In this document: positions 28,738 to 36,672 of the stretch, in pieces | How the letters are laid out: each line of letters opens with the position of its first letter | How positions within the stretch are numbered: position 1 is the first letter of the stretch | NCBI GenBank assembly: GCA_038124025.1 | Contig: JAYPBC010000011.1 | Coordinates: 1 to 64,000 of the forward strand | Direction: 5' to 3' | Source of the DNA: UBA1275 sp038124025 | GTDB lineage: Bacteria > Bacteroidota > Rhodothermia > Balneolales > Balneolaceae | DNA length: 64,000 nt | Translations under genes and position numbers: made by a program | The notes under the pieces: model-generated | The model's database searches: none | Seen by the model: only the letters and a program-made list of their open reading frames with translations | Told to the model about the DNA's origin: nothing

Positions 28738-29178
28738 TTAGTGAATTTGACTGGTTTCATATGGACAATATACTGCACTATTTCGTTCGGTTTCAAACAA
28801 TTTTACCGAATAAAGTACACTTCCCTGACTGGCTTCTGCTTCGACTGGTATTTTTAATTGGTCGTAAAATGCACGTACTAAATTTTCCGAAGTAGGTATT
28901 ATTCCTGCAAGAAATGGTACATCCATATTCAAGTTACGATGATCACATGGTTCTAGTATATATTGCTCAATTATTTGTTTTAAGCGTCCCAAATCAATTA
29001 CATAGCCGGTTTCTGGATCAGGTATTCCTGCGAGAGTAACTTCAAATATATAATTATGTCCATGCCAATTGGCATAATTACACTTGCCATAAGTCTCTTG
29101 GTTCCATTGGTCAGATTTATTGGGATTAACTAATCGGTGTGCTGCATTAAAGTGTGTTTTTCGAGTTACAAATACCAC
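28738..29178 (-). CDS. 6-pyruvoyltetrahydropterin synthase-like (PTPS/QueD)
   Basis: T-fold zinc enzyme acting on dihydroneopterin triphosphate. In the 146-residue protein, the zinc His are in FNAAHRL and WHGHNY, the catalytic Cys in TYGKCNYANWHGHNY, and the second-triad residues in EPCDHRNLNMDVPF and PTSENLV. The GKCN-x4-HGHNY motif and the DHRNLNMDVPF stretch resemble animal PTPS more than typical bacterial QueD, so tetrahydrobiopterin synthesis seems likelier than queuosine synthesis; this is inference. The start is GTG at 29178 with AAGGA seven bases upstream, because no in-frame ATG exists before an upstream stop. Heads the folE2 pair. Confidence 0.88.
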   Translation of the reverse strand: MVFVTRKTHFNAAHRLVNPNKSDQWNQETYGKCNYANWHGHNYIFEVTLAGIPDPETGYVIDLGRLKQIIEQYILEPCDHRNLNMDVPFLAGIIPTSENLVRAFYDQLKIPVEAEASQGSVLYSVKLFETERNSAVYCPYETSQIH

Positions 29179-29203
29179 GTTTATCCTTGTTTCTAGCTTA
29201 TTT

Positions 29204-29233
29204 CAAACTTTTTAAATGTTAATTTACTCACAA
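29204..29233 (-). promoter_or_regulatory. Possible promoter of PTPS-folE2 pair
   Basis: On the minus strand TTG (29231-29233), 19 bases, then AAAGTTTG (29204-29211), two mismatches from the Bacteroidota -7 element TAnnTTTG. It is placed about 25 bases before the GTG start. Weak on sequence, good on spacing and position. Confidence 0.3.
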
Positions 29234-29314
29234 TAACTGAATAGCTGTATATACGGTTCCTTACTTGCTATTTAAATTGCATCAGAAACACCATTGTTAT
29301 TTATCAGATAAAAA

Positions 29315-29378
29315 AAGAAGGCCCCAATTCCTTGAAACCTCCTTTGTGATCAGCACGCCTCACATTCCTGTGAGACGT
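29315..29378 (-). terminator. Tandem hairpins ending the TonB receptor/T9SS cargo transcript
   Basis: Downstream of the T9SS beta-helix gene on the minus strand are two hairpins. The first (29355-29378) pairs ACGTCTCACA with TGTGAGGCGT around GGAA, with one G/T wobble. The second (29315-29344) pairs AAGGAGGTTTC with GGGGCCTTCTT, with wobbles, around an 8-base loop and runs into a T-tract (A-run 29310-29316 on the plus strand). The second has the classic intrinsic terminator form. Read on the plus strand, the first is also followed by TTTTT. Confidence 0.6.
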
Positions 29379-29394
29379 ATTTTTGAGAAGGAAA

Positions 29395-31107
29395 TTACTT
29401 TATCAAGGTCATCTTTTTAGTAATTACCAAAGTATTGCTAATTAAGCGATAGATATACATACCACTTGAAAGTCCTGATGCATCAAAGTTAAAAGTAGTA
29501 GAACCCGCTGGCATCATCTGCTGACGAGCAAGTACGGCTACTTCTCTACCTAACATATCGTACACTACCAAGCTTACTTGCTGTGCTTCTGGGAGTATGA
29601 AACTTATTTGAGTGCTAGGGTTGAATGGATTTGGAAAGTTTTGATGTAGTTGAACTACCGTAGGCAGATCTTCTGAAATGATGCTTTCTTCATCATTAGA
29701 AACAGATAGATTAGAAACATAACCATGTGCATCTAGAGCCGTCCAAGACTGAATCCATAAGTAATTATCAGCAAATGCACCTACATAATCAGTAGATGTT
29801 ATAAATTCATTATCAATAGTTTTTACGGCTGAAGCATCTAATGCTGGTGAGCCACTTTTTGGTCGAGGATCTAGTCCATTAGAATCCGCTATACGGCTAA
29901 TACCTTCTAGCACAGGGTCTGCTACCCTGTTCGCATTAGCAGCGTCTGACAAGTAGTCACGCGTATGCGCTTGATCTTCACCACCTGCAAACTCCGCAAT
30001 TGTGTTACCCGCACCAAAACCGTACCACAAGTTGTTCTGGAGGATAAGGTCACCTTCTGCCAATCGAGTCTTGGCATCAAATCCAGCTACTTTACCAGAA
30101 GCTTCAATGGTTACCGCAAGACCAGCGTGATCACTAAAGATCGAATTGTAGTACTCTCCACCTGTATTGTCACGGAATAATAATAACTGAGAACCGTCAC
30201 CTGCGTTAGGGGTAGCATCTTGACCTGCTCCTAAGTAGGTTGCATTGGCAATTACTGGATGAGCAAATGGAGTCGTATTCTCATCACCCGTTGCACCATC
30301 CTGCTCCGCTGCACGGCCGTAACCATCATTGGCATTACCTGGACTTTGAATAGCAAACCAGAACTGATGAGAACCCTGGAATCCTTCGTCCCAGTCAAAG
30401 GCATCATCGGTATTGAAAGCTGAAACCAAGTATTTGGTATTGACCGTGCCACCAAAGAATTCAAACCCATCATCGTTGGAGGCAAATGACTCTACATACT
30501 CAACAGTTGTTCCTGAACCAACGCCACCCATGGTTAGACCTTGGATTTCGTTACCGGCTACGTCGCCCACGTTAATACCTGTGTGACGAATCGATACATA
30601 TCGGATAACCCCAGAGTTATCGTCTAAATCATCACCACCATAGCTTGCATACGATTCTGGGTTTGCAATCTCGTTCACGCCTTCGATAAGCTTCGTACCA
30701 TCTTCAGTCGCGTTGTTTGTTGGGGCATCACCCAATACGACAAGACCTGCCCAAAGACCACGATCAAGCTCGGTTAATGATCCGTTTAGATCATCAATTT
30801 CTGAGGTAAAAATAATGGGCTCGTCTGCCGTACCTTCTGCAAAAATCTGTGCACCTATAGTAATCACTAAACCAGTTGCTTCGTTACCATCACCTAAAGC
30901 ACCTTTTACAACAGTACCCTCTTGGATGTAGAGGCGAGAATTTGGTTTTACAAAAACCATATCTTGAAGTAGATATACATTATCCTTAGTCCAAGTATAG
31001 TCTTGGCTTTCTAATAGTTCAGAATTAGATATATTTACCGTTGTTTGTGCATATGCACTAACCGCTATAAATAATGATATAATTAATAGTATAGATTGTC
31101 GATACAT
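29395..31107 (-). CDS. Secreted beta-helix-like protein with T9SS sorting domain
   Basis: A 570-residue exported protein. Signal peptide 1-20 (ending AYA); a central region (about 30-470) with features of right-handed beta-helix folds such as LYIQEGTVVKG, IFAEGTADEPIIFTSE and GLWAGLVVLG; many acidic and Asn/Gly loops, such as YGGDDLDDNSG, that could bind cations. The type A type IX sorting domain (about 487-570) has NFPNPFNPSTQISFILPE and ends MTLIK. It starts 32 bases after the TonB-dependent receptor stop, so the pair is cotranscribed, and I infer a surface partner of that receptor. Enzymatic activity not recognised. Confidence 0.8.
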   Translation of the reverse strand: MYRQSILLIISLFIAVSAYAQTTVNISNSELLESQDYTWTKDNVYLLQDMVFVKPNSRLYIQEGTVVKGALGDGNEATGLVITIGAQIFAEGTADEPIIFTSEIDDLNGSLTELDRGLWAGLVVLGDAPTNNATEDGTKLIEGVNEIANPESYASYGGDDLDDNSGVIRYVSIRHTGINVGDVAGNEIQGLTMGGVGSGTTVEYVESFASNDDGFEFFGGTVNTKYLVSAFNTDDAFDWDEGFQGSHQFWFAIQSPGNANDGYGRAAEQDGATGDENTTPFAHPVIANATYLGAGQDATPNAGDGSQLLLFRDNTGGEYYNSIFSDHAGLAVTIEASGKVAGFDAKTRLAEGDLILQNNLWYGFGAGNTIAEFAGGEDQAHTRDYLSDAANANRVADPVLEGISRIADSNGLDPRPKSGSPALDASAVKTIDNEFITSTDYVGAFADNYLWIQSWTALDAHGYVSNLSVSNDEESIISEDLPTVVQLHQNFPNPFNPSTQISFILPEAQQVSLVVYDMLGREVAVLARQQMMPAGSTTFNFDASGLSSGMYIYRLISNTLVITKKMTLIK

Positions 31108-31139
31108 TTTATTTAGATTATGTTAGGGTTGTTAAAAAC

Positions 31140-34016
31140 TCAAAATGAATAACTTATTCCAAGACTTAGACTACGTCCTGTTTTATAGGATTGGTAGATA
31201 TACTCTTGACCATCTAACTCATGAGATAACTTTACATCGGGATTCAAAATATTCTTTGCGGATAATTTTGCTTTAAATCCATTAGTAAATGCTTTATTAA
31301 CAATTATATCAAAAGTGCTGTAACCTCTCTCAAATACATCAGGAATTGCGCCAAGTGCAACAGAATACAATCGGTCTCCAAAACGGTTGAACGAGGCATT
31401 TGCTGAAAATCCGTTTACTTCGTTAAAGTATTCAAGATCGAAGTTTAGCAAGAACGGAGATTGACCGGCTAAGCTACGGGTATCCGGTGCATCTGGATCA
31501 TTTATGCGGATATTGAATAGTTCGGCGTCCGGTATGGAAACCTCGGATTGAACGAGTGAAAAATTATTTGAAAACTGAAAATTAATGAGCGATTCACTGA
31601 TGAAACTTAGATTTTTCCTTATTTCAAATTCCATACCATAGACTTGTGCCTGAGCAACATTCTGAACACTTTGAGCTCTATTCACATCCAAACGAACTAT
31701 ACGTTCAATTGGATTTTCTATGTCTTTATAGAACGCTGAAACAGCAATGATTTCCCCTGTATTGGGGAACCACTCCCAGCGTAAGTCCATATTTTTGATG
31801 AGTGTTCTCTGTAATTCTGCATTTCCAGTAAAAATGAAGTCACCTACGAAATCGAAGGTTGTATATGGTGCCAATTCACGGAAGGTAGGCCTTGCTATGG
31901 TGTTAGTGTACGACCCACGAATATTCATATTGTCGTTCAGATTATATACAGCACTAAATGCCGGTAATATATCTGTATTATCAAGGACACCAGGTGTTGC
32001 TGAAGTGTCACCTGAGGTTGTATTCATCTTCGTCATTTCTGGACGAAAACCTGTTATCAACTTGAGTTGAGAACTAATAGGAAGTTCAAGCATAACATAG
32101 TAGGCTGTCACTTCTTTTTCAGCGGTGTATTGATTCTTTTGATTGGTATCGTCATCGATTAAATTACCGAAAGTGTATCGTGTACGTGTACCTATTTGGG
32201 AAGAGTCAACGATACCCATGTAAGAGAAAAATCCATTGATATCATCAGCAAAATCGGTGAAGGATCTGGGGCCTATTTCATATTCAAAACGCTTTTCAGC
32301 AAAATCTCTATTAATATTTTGAGTATAAAATCCGGTTTTGAATTTCCCTCCCGTATTTCCAAACAATTCAAAAGGGATTGAGTAATCCAGAATTAGGTTA
32401 TCACTTTCTTCTTCTAATTCTCTAAAAAACCTGGCAGGACGCTGTAATAATCCTGATGATAGTGACAGAAATGGTTGTCCTTCATCATCCTGCCCTATTA
32501 AGTAGGTTAGAAATCGTAAATCGGGCTCAAATTGGGTGTTGGAAGCTACAGAATACTTCCAATCTATCGTCGATTTTAATAAACCCTCAAAGTAATGCTT
32601 ACCCGAAAACTGTGTAGCTGTTAAGGAGCGCTCAACATATTGTATAACGGATGATTGATATTCACGATCAGGAGCTTCCTCATTCCAAACACCATTTATA
32701 TTTCGAGCACCATGTTGACCACTCCGAGTGGTAATAAGATTAGTTGAGATTTTGTGACTTTCACCAATTTTATATGAAAGGCCAGCCAAAATTCCGATAT
32801 CAACAGAAATAGTGGACTTTTGGTCCGTTAATTCAAATAAATTAATTAATCCACCTGATTTATCGAGTTCACCGATTAACTGCCATCTACCTAATTGCCC
32901 ATCAGTGAAATTAGACGACGACTGACTGTAGGTTAAGCTCATTGTGTATCCAAAAGGATTGCCCAATAAATATAATTGATCACCGTAGGCAATACTACCA
33001 CTGTAGTTATAAGGTAGAGTTGTAATTTTAGGAGCCATCTCGTTGTTAAAATGGCTAGAAAAATCATCCAATAAATAAGCATCTTTGGTATGAAATCGTG
33101 CTACATTGCTTGATGGTAATTCAAATTCTGGGTTTGACAGATAGTCTAAGATAGGCTGAGGAATTGCGCGAGTTCCGTAATCCTTAGCTAAATAATCTGT
33201 GGAACTAAATGTAGACATATATCCTTCCTTTCCACTTGCCAAGGAATTATAACCACCGGAAAAAGAGGCGCTGAAGGTACGTTTTTCTGGGAAATCCTTT
33301 GTATGTACATCTACCAATCCACCTGAAAAATTACCGGGTTTATCAGGGGTGAAGGTTTTGATGGTAATGATATTTTCTAATAAACTGGATGGAAAAATAT
33401 CAAACTGGAAAGATTTTTTATCTGGATCTGCAGATGGCAACTCAACACCATTCAAGTGTGAAGAAGAATAACGATCACCTAAGCCCCTTACATAAACATA
33501 CTTCCCTCCAACAATGGATGCTCCAACCACTTTCTTCATTGCCCCGGCAGCATCGCCGGCCCCAGAACGAGCAATACTCTCTGCAGATATTGCATCACTA
33601 AATGAAATAGACTTCTGACGTTGTTTTAAAAGACCAGCTTCATTGTCGAGTACGACTTTTGCCGTTACAAGAATTTCATCTAAAAACTCGGTCTCGGGAT
33701 TAAGGATGATATCAATCTGAACAGACTCACCCGCTTTAATCTTAACCCCTGTAATTCGTTGATTAGTAAACGAAATGTAGCTTACAATAAGGGTATAAGT
33801 ACCAGGCTTAATGCCCTTCAAGATATACTCTCCATCAATATCAGTGGCCGTTCCCTTTGATGTTCCTTCCAAAACAACATTAACCCCAATAAGGGTTTCA
33901 CCTGTCTCTGAATCGATGACTATACCATTTAAGCTACCTTCATTATCTTGTGAATAGGTATAATTTACAGTCAGAAACAAATAAAATATTACTCCAATTA
34001 ACAATTTTAAGTTCAT
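31140..34016 (-). CDS. TonB-dependent receptor with carboxypeptidase-regulatory-like domain
   Basis: A 958-residue outer-membrane transporter energised by TonB-ExbBD. Signal peptide about 1-22; an N-terminal CarboxypepD_reg-like beta-sandwich (about 27-112) with GIVIDSETGETLIGVNV; a TonB-box-like EILVTAKVV (about 115-123); a plug domain (about 125-245) with YVYVRGLGDRYSSSHLNGVE (20 residues); then a 22-strand barrel ending in the aromatic LGISYSF. The substrate cannot be read directly. The neighbouring PiT-like permease, a PHO-box-like repeat upstream and a coupled T9SS surface protein suggest a phosphorus-related substrate; this is inference. Confidence 0.9.
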   Translation of the reverse strand: MNLKLLIGVIFYLFLTVNYTYSQDNEGSLNGIVIDSETGETLIGVNVVLEGTSKGTATDIDGEYILKGIKPGTYTLIVSYISFTNQRITGVKIKAGESVQIDIILNPETEFLDEILVTAKVVLDNEAGLLKQRQKSISFSDAISAESIARSGAGDAAGAMKKVVGASIVGGKYVYVRGLGDRYSSSHLNGVELPSADPDKKSFQFDIFPSSLLENIITIKTFTPDKPGNFSGGLVDVHTKDFPEKRTFSASFSGGYNSLASGKEGYMSTFSSTDYLAKDYGTRAIPQPILDYLSNPEFELPSSNVARFHTKDAYLLDDFSSHFNNEMAPKITTLPYNYSGSIAYGDQLYLLGNPFGYTMSLTYSQSSSNFTDGQLGRWQLIGELDKSGGLINLFELTDQKSTISVDIGILAGLSYKIGESHKISTNLITTRSGQHGARNINGVWNEEAPDREYQSSVIQYVERSLTATQFSGKHYFEGLLKSTIDWKYSVASNTQFEPDLRFLTYLIGQDDEGQPFLSLSSGLLQRPARFFRELEEESDNLILDYSIPFELFGNTGGKFKTGFYTQNINRDFAEKRFEYEIGPRSFTDFADDINGFFSYMGIVDSSQIGTRTRYTFGNLIDDDTNQKNQYTAEKEVTAYYVMLELPISSQLKLITGFRPEMTKMNTTSGDTSATPGVLDNTDILPAFSAVYNLNDNMNIRGSYTNTIARPTFRELAPYTTFDFVGDFIFTGNAELQRTLIKNMDLRWEWFPNTGEIIAVSAFYKDIENPIERIVRLDVNRAQSVQNVAQAQVYGMEFEIRKNLSFISESLINFQFSNNFSLVQSEVSIPDAELFNIRINDPDAPDTRSLAGQSPFLLNFDLEYFNEVNGFSANASFNRFGDRLYSVALGAIPDVFERGYSTFDIIVNKAFTNGFKAKLSAKNILNPDVKLSHELDGQEYIYQSYKTGRSLSLGISYSF

Positions 34017-34323
34017 AATTACTGATCAATTAAAATTTACTGATCAATAATAGAGCTCAAGTGTTAAGAGCTTGTAATCAAAATATTATGCTTGTAATTA
34101 CAAATTGTTATGCTAACTTCTCTAAAATGTTAACATAACATTAATTGAGTCGGTTCTTAACTAGATAAATAAATGAACCAATCAATTATGGTTAAGCACG
34201 AAGAAAAAGGGTTAAAAACACAACTACATACTAATGTGTACCCAAACTTACTGGTAATGAATGAGATTATTAATCAGTAAGATTTATTTTTTAGCTAATT
34301 ATTGTAGATAGATTTATCTGGCT
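34017..34323. other. AT-rich leader region of the TonB-dependent receptor
   Basis: About 300 bases without a supported gene. It contains a 12-bp direct repeat close to the receptor start (34019-34048), two copies of GCTTGTAAT about 20 bases apart (near 34070-34100), a TGTTAACA-containing stretch (34131-34138) and an imperfect inverted repeat CTTACTG/CAGTAAG (about 34246-34280) followed on the plus strand by a T-rich run. No convincing promoter matching TTG/TAnnTTTG was found on the minus strand, so the receptor may be read from upstream or from an activator-dependent promoter. Confidence 0.5.
34019..34048 (-). repeat. 12-bp direct repeat before TonB receptor start
   Basis: TTACTGATCAAT occurs exactly at 34019-34030 and 34037-34048, 18 bases apart; its minus-strand form is ATTGATCAGTAA. 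The nearer copy ends two bases before the receptor ATG. The related GATCAGCAA lies immediately before the starts of the DUF2490 gene (35255-35263) and the PiT-like gene (36463-36471), suggesting a shared leader element. Confidence 0.55.
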
Positions 34324-34425
34324 TTAGATATAACTAGAAATAGCAATTATTGTACCCATAACGATAAAATAAAGTAAATATGTAGCTATAGAAGGCTTTT
34401 TTAGACCCATTAAACTTCTATTCAT
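34324..34425 (-). CDS. Putative 33-residue single-pass membrane microprotein
   Basis: A short frame of 33 codons plus stop, beginning at an ATG. The N-terminus is basic and polar, MNRSLMGLKKPS, followed by one uninterrupted hydrophobic helix (about residues 13-29; IATYLLYFIVMGTIIAI), which is the pattern of a real membrane micropeptide rather than chance AT-rich sequence. It begins 49 bases after a PHO-box-like repeat (34475-34513) in the same orientation and lies between the DUF2490 gene and the TonB receptor. I do not recognise the family. No strong Shine-Dalgarno is present, in line with neighbours. Conservation in relatives would decide whether it is translated. Confidence 0.45.
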   Translation of the reverse strand: MNRSLMGLKKPSIATYLLYFIVMGTIIAISSYI

Positions 34426-34474
34426 AAAATAAGATAAGCCTAATTTGTAGTACTTTTGATACATGTCAGTAGGT

Positions 34475-34513
34475 TGTTAATAAATTGTTAACTTAATGTT
34501 ACCAAATTATTAA
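34475..34513 (-). promoter_or_regulatory. PHO-box-like tandem hexamers (upstream of micro-ORF/TonB receptor)
   Basis: Four hexamers at an exact 11-bp period, read on the plus strand as TGTTAA (34475), TGTTAA (34486), TGTTAC (34497) and TATTAA (34508); on the minus strand TTAATA, GTAACA, TTAACA, TTAACA, each separated by five bases. This is the architecture of response-regulator PHO boxes (Bacillus PhoP sites are TTAACA repeats of the same period). TATCAA lies 13 bases further downstream on the minus strand as a possible -10. A closely similar block precedes the PiT-like gene. Confidence 0.55.
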
Positions 34514-34542
34514 CAAAAAAACAAACCAAAGTTATTTTGTAC

Positions 34543-35253
34543 TCAAAAAGAAAAATCTGTTTTAAAAACAATCAAATGTTTTAGATCCTTTTCGGAGAAA
34601 ATATTCTTTAGACGATGCTGTATACTAAATGAAACTGGGAGATTCATCATATTATCAGATAGAGTTATCATAAATCTATTCTCATACCCTACTTTATCTT
34701 TATTAAAGGTATATAAAAATTCATTATTCAGCTTACTAGGAAAAATTTTAGATGTTTTATTCAACCCAACAATTTGAAACTTATAACGCCATCTGTTGCT
34801 ATATGTTTCTCTAAATCTTTGCTCAAATTTGAAACTGTTATCAAGAGTTAAATCATTAGATTTTTTTGAAAATTTGATTGTTTGGGCTGGTCTAAACTCA
34901 TTTGTGGTATTTTCATCAAAAATATTATACCTACGGTATTTAAATGAACCTTCTAATTTGAATTTATTTCCTTTATATACGTCTAATGATATTTGGTTCT
35001 CAAAGTGGTAAAAATCTGGTTTATCTTCTGAATCAAAATTTATAAATACAGCAGTTTTATATTTTATTGATTTACCTGCCAAATTAAATTTTTTGGCAAT
35101 AGAAGGATGATAAATATTTTGTACTGTTTGAGAATAGACATGATTACTGTTTAATGTGAAACCAAATAGTAATAGAGAAAAAAGTATAAAGTTTATATTA
35201 AATTTTTTCTTGGGGCTATTGGGTGCACCAATTCCACTATATTTATTTTTCAT
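34543..35253 (-). CDS. DUF2490 family outer-membrane protein
   Basis: A 236-residue exported protein with a basic N-terminus, a signal peptide (about 18-42, ending VYS) and a region of alternating beta-strands. It fits the DUF2490 pattern: FRPAQTIKF, then KFEQRFRETYSNRWRYKFQI, NNEFLYTF, YENRFMITLSD and a terminal aromatic strand ending DFSF. DUF2490 proteins are small outer-membrane barrels of unknown function. The frame can open with GTG at 35265, but the ATG at 35253 is preferred. It follows the PiT-like permease by 89-101 bases and probably shares its transcript. Codons are strikingly AT-rich. Confidence 0.7.
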   Translation of the reverse strand: MKNKYSGIGAPNSPKKKFNINFILFSLLLFGFTLNSNHVYSQTVQNIYHPSIAKKFNLAGKSIKYKTAVFINFDSEDKPDFYHFENQISLDVYKGNKFKLEGSFKYRRYNIFDENTTNEFRPAQTIKFSKKSNDLTLDNSFKFEQRFRETYSNRWRYKFQIVGLNKTSKIFPSKLNNEFLYTFNKDKVGYENRFMITLSDNMMNLPVSFSIQHRLKNIFSEKDLKHLIVFKTDFSF

Positions 35254-35354
35254 ATTGCTGATCACTGTATTTTTTTAATTATTTATGCAATTATATTTAT
35301 TCAGGTATTGCTACAACCTGCTTTTTAACAATTACTTGAAGAGTTCGAATGATA

Positions 35355-36458
35355 TTAAAGGCCTATAATTGATAATAATTCAACTCGCACATCATCATTT
35401 ATAGAAATAGCTAAAATTATTGATATAAGTAAGCCAAATAAGGCAGAACCTAAGTCTTTGAATACCATCTTAAAAACCTTTGACAATGGATGGCCAAGAC
35501 TATATCCTTTACCCATAATACTCATCCCTATTTCTCTACCAGCAAGCAAACCAAGAAATACCCATGTAGTACTCATGGGAACAGTACTTATTGTTAGTTT
35601 ATAAATTAATAGAATAGAATAAATGAAATCTATTATTGTTGCTGATCGTATGTCGGTTACTCTCGATTTATCTGTGACAATTTTTTGTATTCTATCTCCC
35701 CTGAGATAAAATAGAAGTCCAAGCCCTATGAATATGAAACCCGCAAATACCAAAAATTGTAATAGACTTAAAGATCTTGGGAGATAAACAGCTATATTAG
35801 CAGCATCCTGCATTAGCCAAACAGCCCAAAGTGTACCTGAAGTAATCCATTGAATTGGTATCCAAACGTTACTCGCTTTACTTTCACTAAATTTCTTTTC
35901 AAATGTTCTAGTAACTAACAACCAAACTATAAAACCTAAAGCAAAAGCTAAAAAGTATCCACTCAAGCTTTTACCAAGTACGCCCGTTATACTTGAAGCA
36001 GAAGTAGCAAAACTACTTAATAATAGAAATGTTGTAGAGACTGGCATTCTTAATCTAGTTAAGATAAGAAGGAATAAGGGTGCTGCTACTTGTAAAAAAT
36101 TGAATTGGGAGGGTGTCTCATCAAATCCTTTAGATGCAAGTCTCTGATAACTTACATCTCCATCAAATAAGTACCAACTAATCGAGACTGTTATTAAAAA
36201 AATACCTCCCATGTACAACCATAACATCCACCATGGTCTTTCACTATTTGAAGCTATAAATGTGCCAATAGTTTGTATACTATCATTTGCTATGGCTGAG
36301 TATCCAGCTAAAAAGAAACCCACCCACATTGCAATATTTGCATAGGGCGTGGCTAATCCAGCTATTATAAAAAGTATCCCTACTAGGCCAATAAAGATTT
36401 TTTCTTGTTTTATTAGCGCAATGAGATTGTTGGAGGAGTATTTTTTGTTTTCTGTCAC
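35355..36458 (-). CDS. PiT-type inorganic phosphate transporter-like permease
   Basis: A 367-residue inner-membrane protein with about ten helices and the inverted-repeat layout of PiT/Pho4 transporters. The first repeat has the signature-like GYSAIANDSIQTIGTFIAS (about 57-75) and PVSTTFLLLSSFATS; the second has WLMQDAANIAVYLP (about 214-227) and VPMSTTWVFLGLLAGREIG. These correspond to the GANDVANA and PVSTTHAIVGAI motifs but are divergent, and the protein is shorter than typical PiT (about 400-500). It is likely to move phosphate or another anion with cations. The start is GTG at 36458; no in-frame ATG precedes it. A PHO-box-like block lies about 60-95 bases upstream. Confidence 0.7.
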   Translation of the reverse strand: MTENKKYSSNNLIALIKQEKIFIGLVGILFIIAGLATPYANIAMWVGFFLAGYSAIANDSIQTIGTFIASNSERPWWMLWLYMGGIFLITVSISWYLFDGDVSYQRLASKGFDETPSQFNFLQVAAPLFLLILTRLRMPVSTTFLLLSSFATSASSITGVLGKSLSGYFLAFALGFIVWLLVTRTFEKKFSESKASNVWIPIQWITSGTLWAVWLMQDAANIAVYLPRSLSLLQFLVFAGFIFIGLGLLFYLRGDRIQKIVTDKSRVTDIRSATIIDFIYSILLIYKLTISTVPMSTTWVFLGLLAGREIGMSIMGKGYSLGHPLSKVFKMVFKDLGSALFGLLISIILAISINDDVRVELLSIIGL

Positions 36459-36505
36459 TTTTTTGCTGATCTGATTAATAGTGTGACAGAGTTTACAGTT
36501 ACGAC

Positions 36506-36554
36506 ATTAACAATTATTTAATTAATTGTTAATTTAATATTATCAAATTATTGG
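36506..36554 (-). promoter_or_regulatory. PHO-box-like block and inverted repeat upstream of PiT-like gene
   Basis: Hexamers at an 11-bp period, plus-strand ATTTAA (36516), TGTTAA (36527), TATTAT (36538) and TATTGG (36549), align without gaps to the block at 34475-34513 with 31 of 39 positions identical. Overlapping it is a perfect 11-bp inverted repeat, ATTAACAATTA (36506-36516) and TAATTGTTAAT (36523-36533), around six bases. It is placed about 50-95 bases before the PiT-like start and therefore well suited to activation. Confidence 0.5.
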
Positions 36555-36672
36555 ATGGATGTACCTAAATATAGAGGAAAGAATCTTTCTACTTCATTAT
36601 TTACTATCAGAATAAGACTCAAAAGTAGATATGCTTCATGAATGAATTTATATACTAAGAAAACATTAAAAG

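Noticed and set aside
36506..36533. Inverted repeat as terminator of ftsH
   Set aside because: It is 140 bases beyond the ftsH stop, composed almost only of A and T in the stem, and has no T-tract after it; a regulatory site before the permease fits better.
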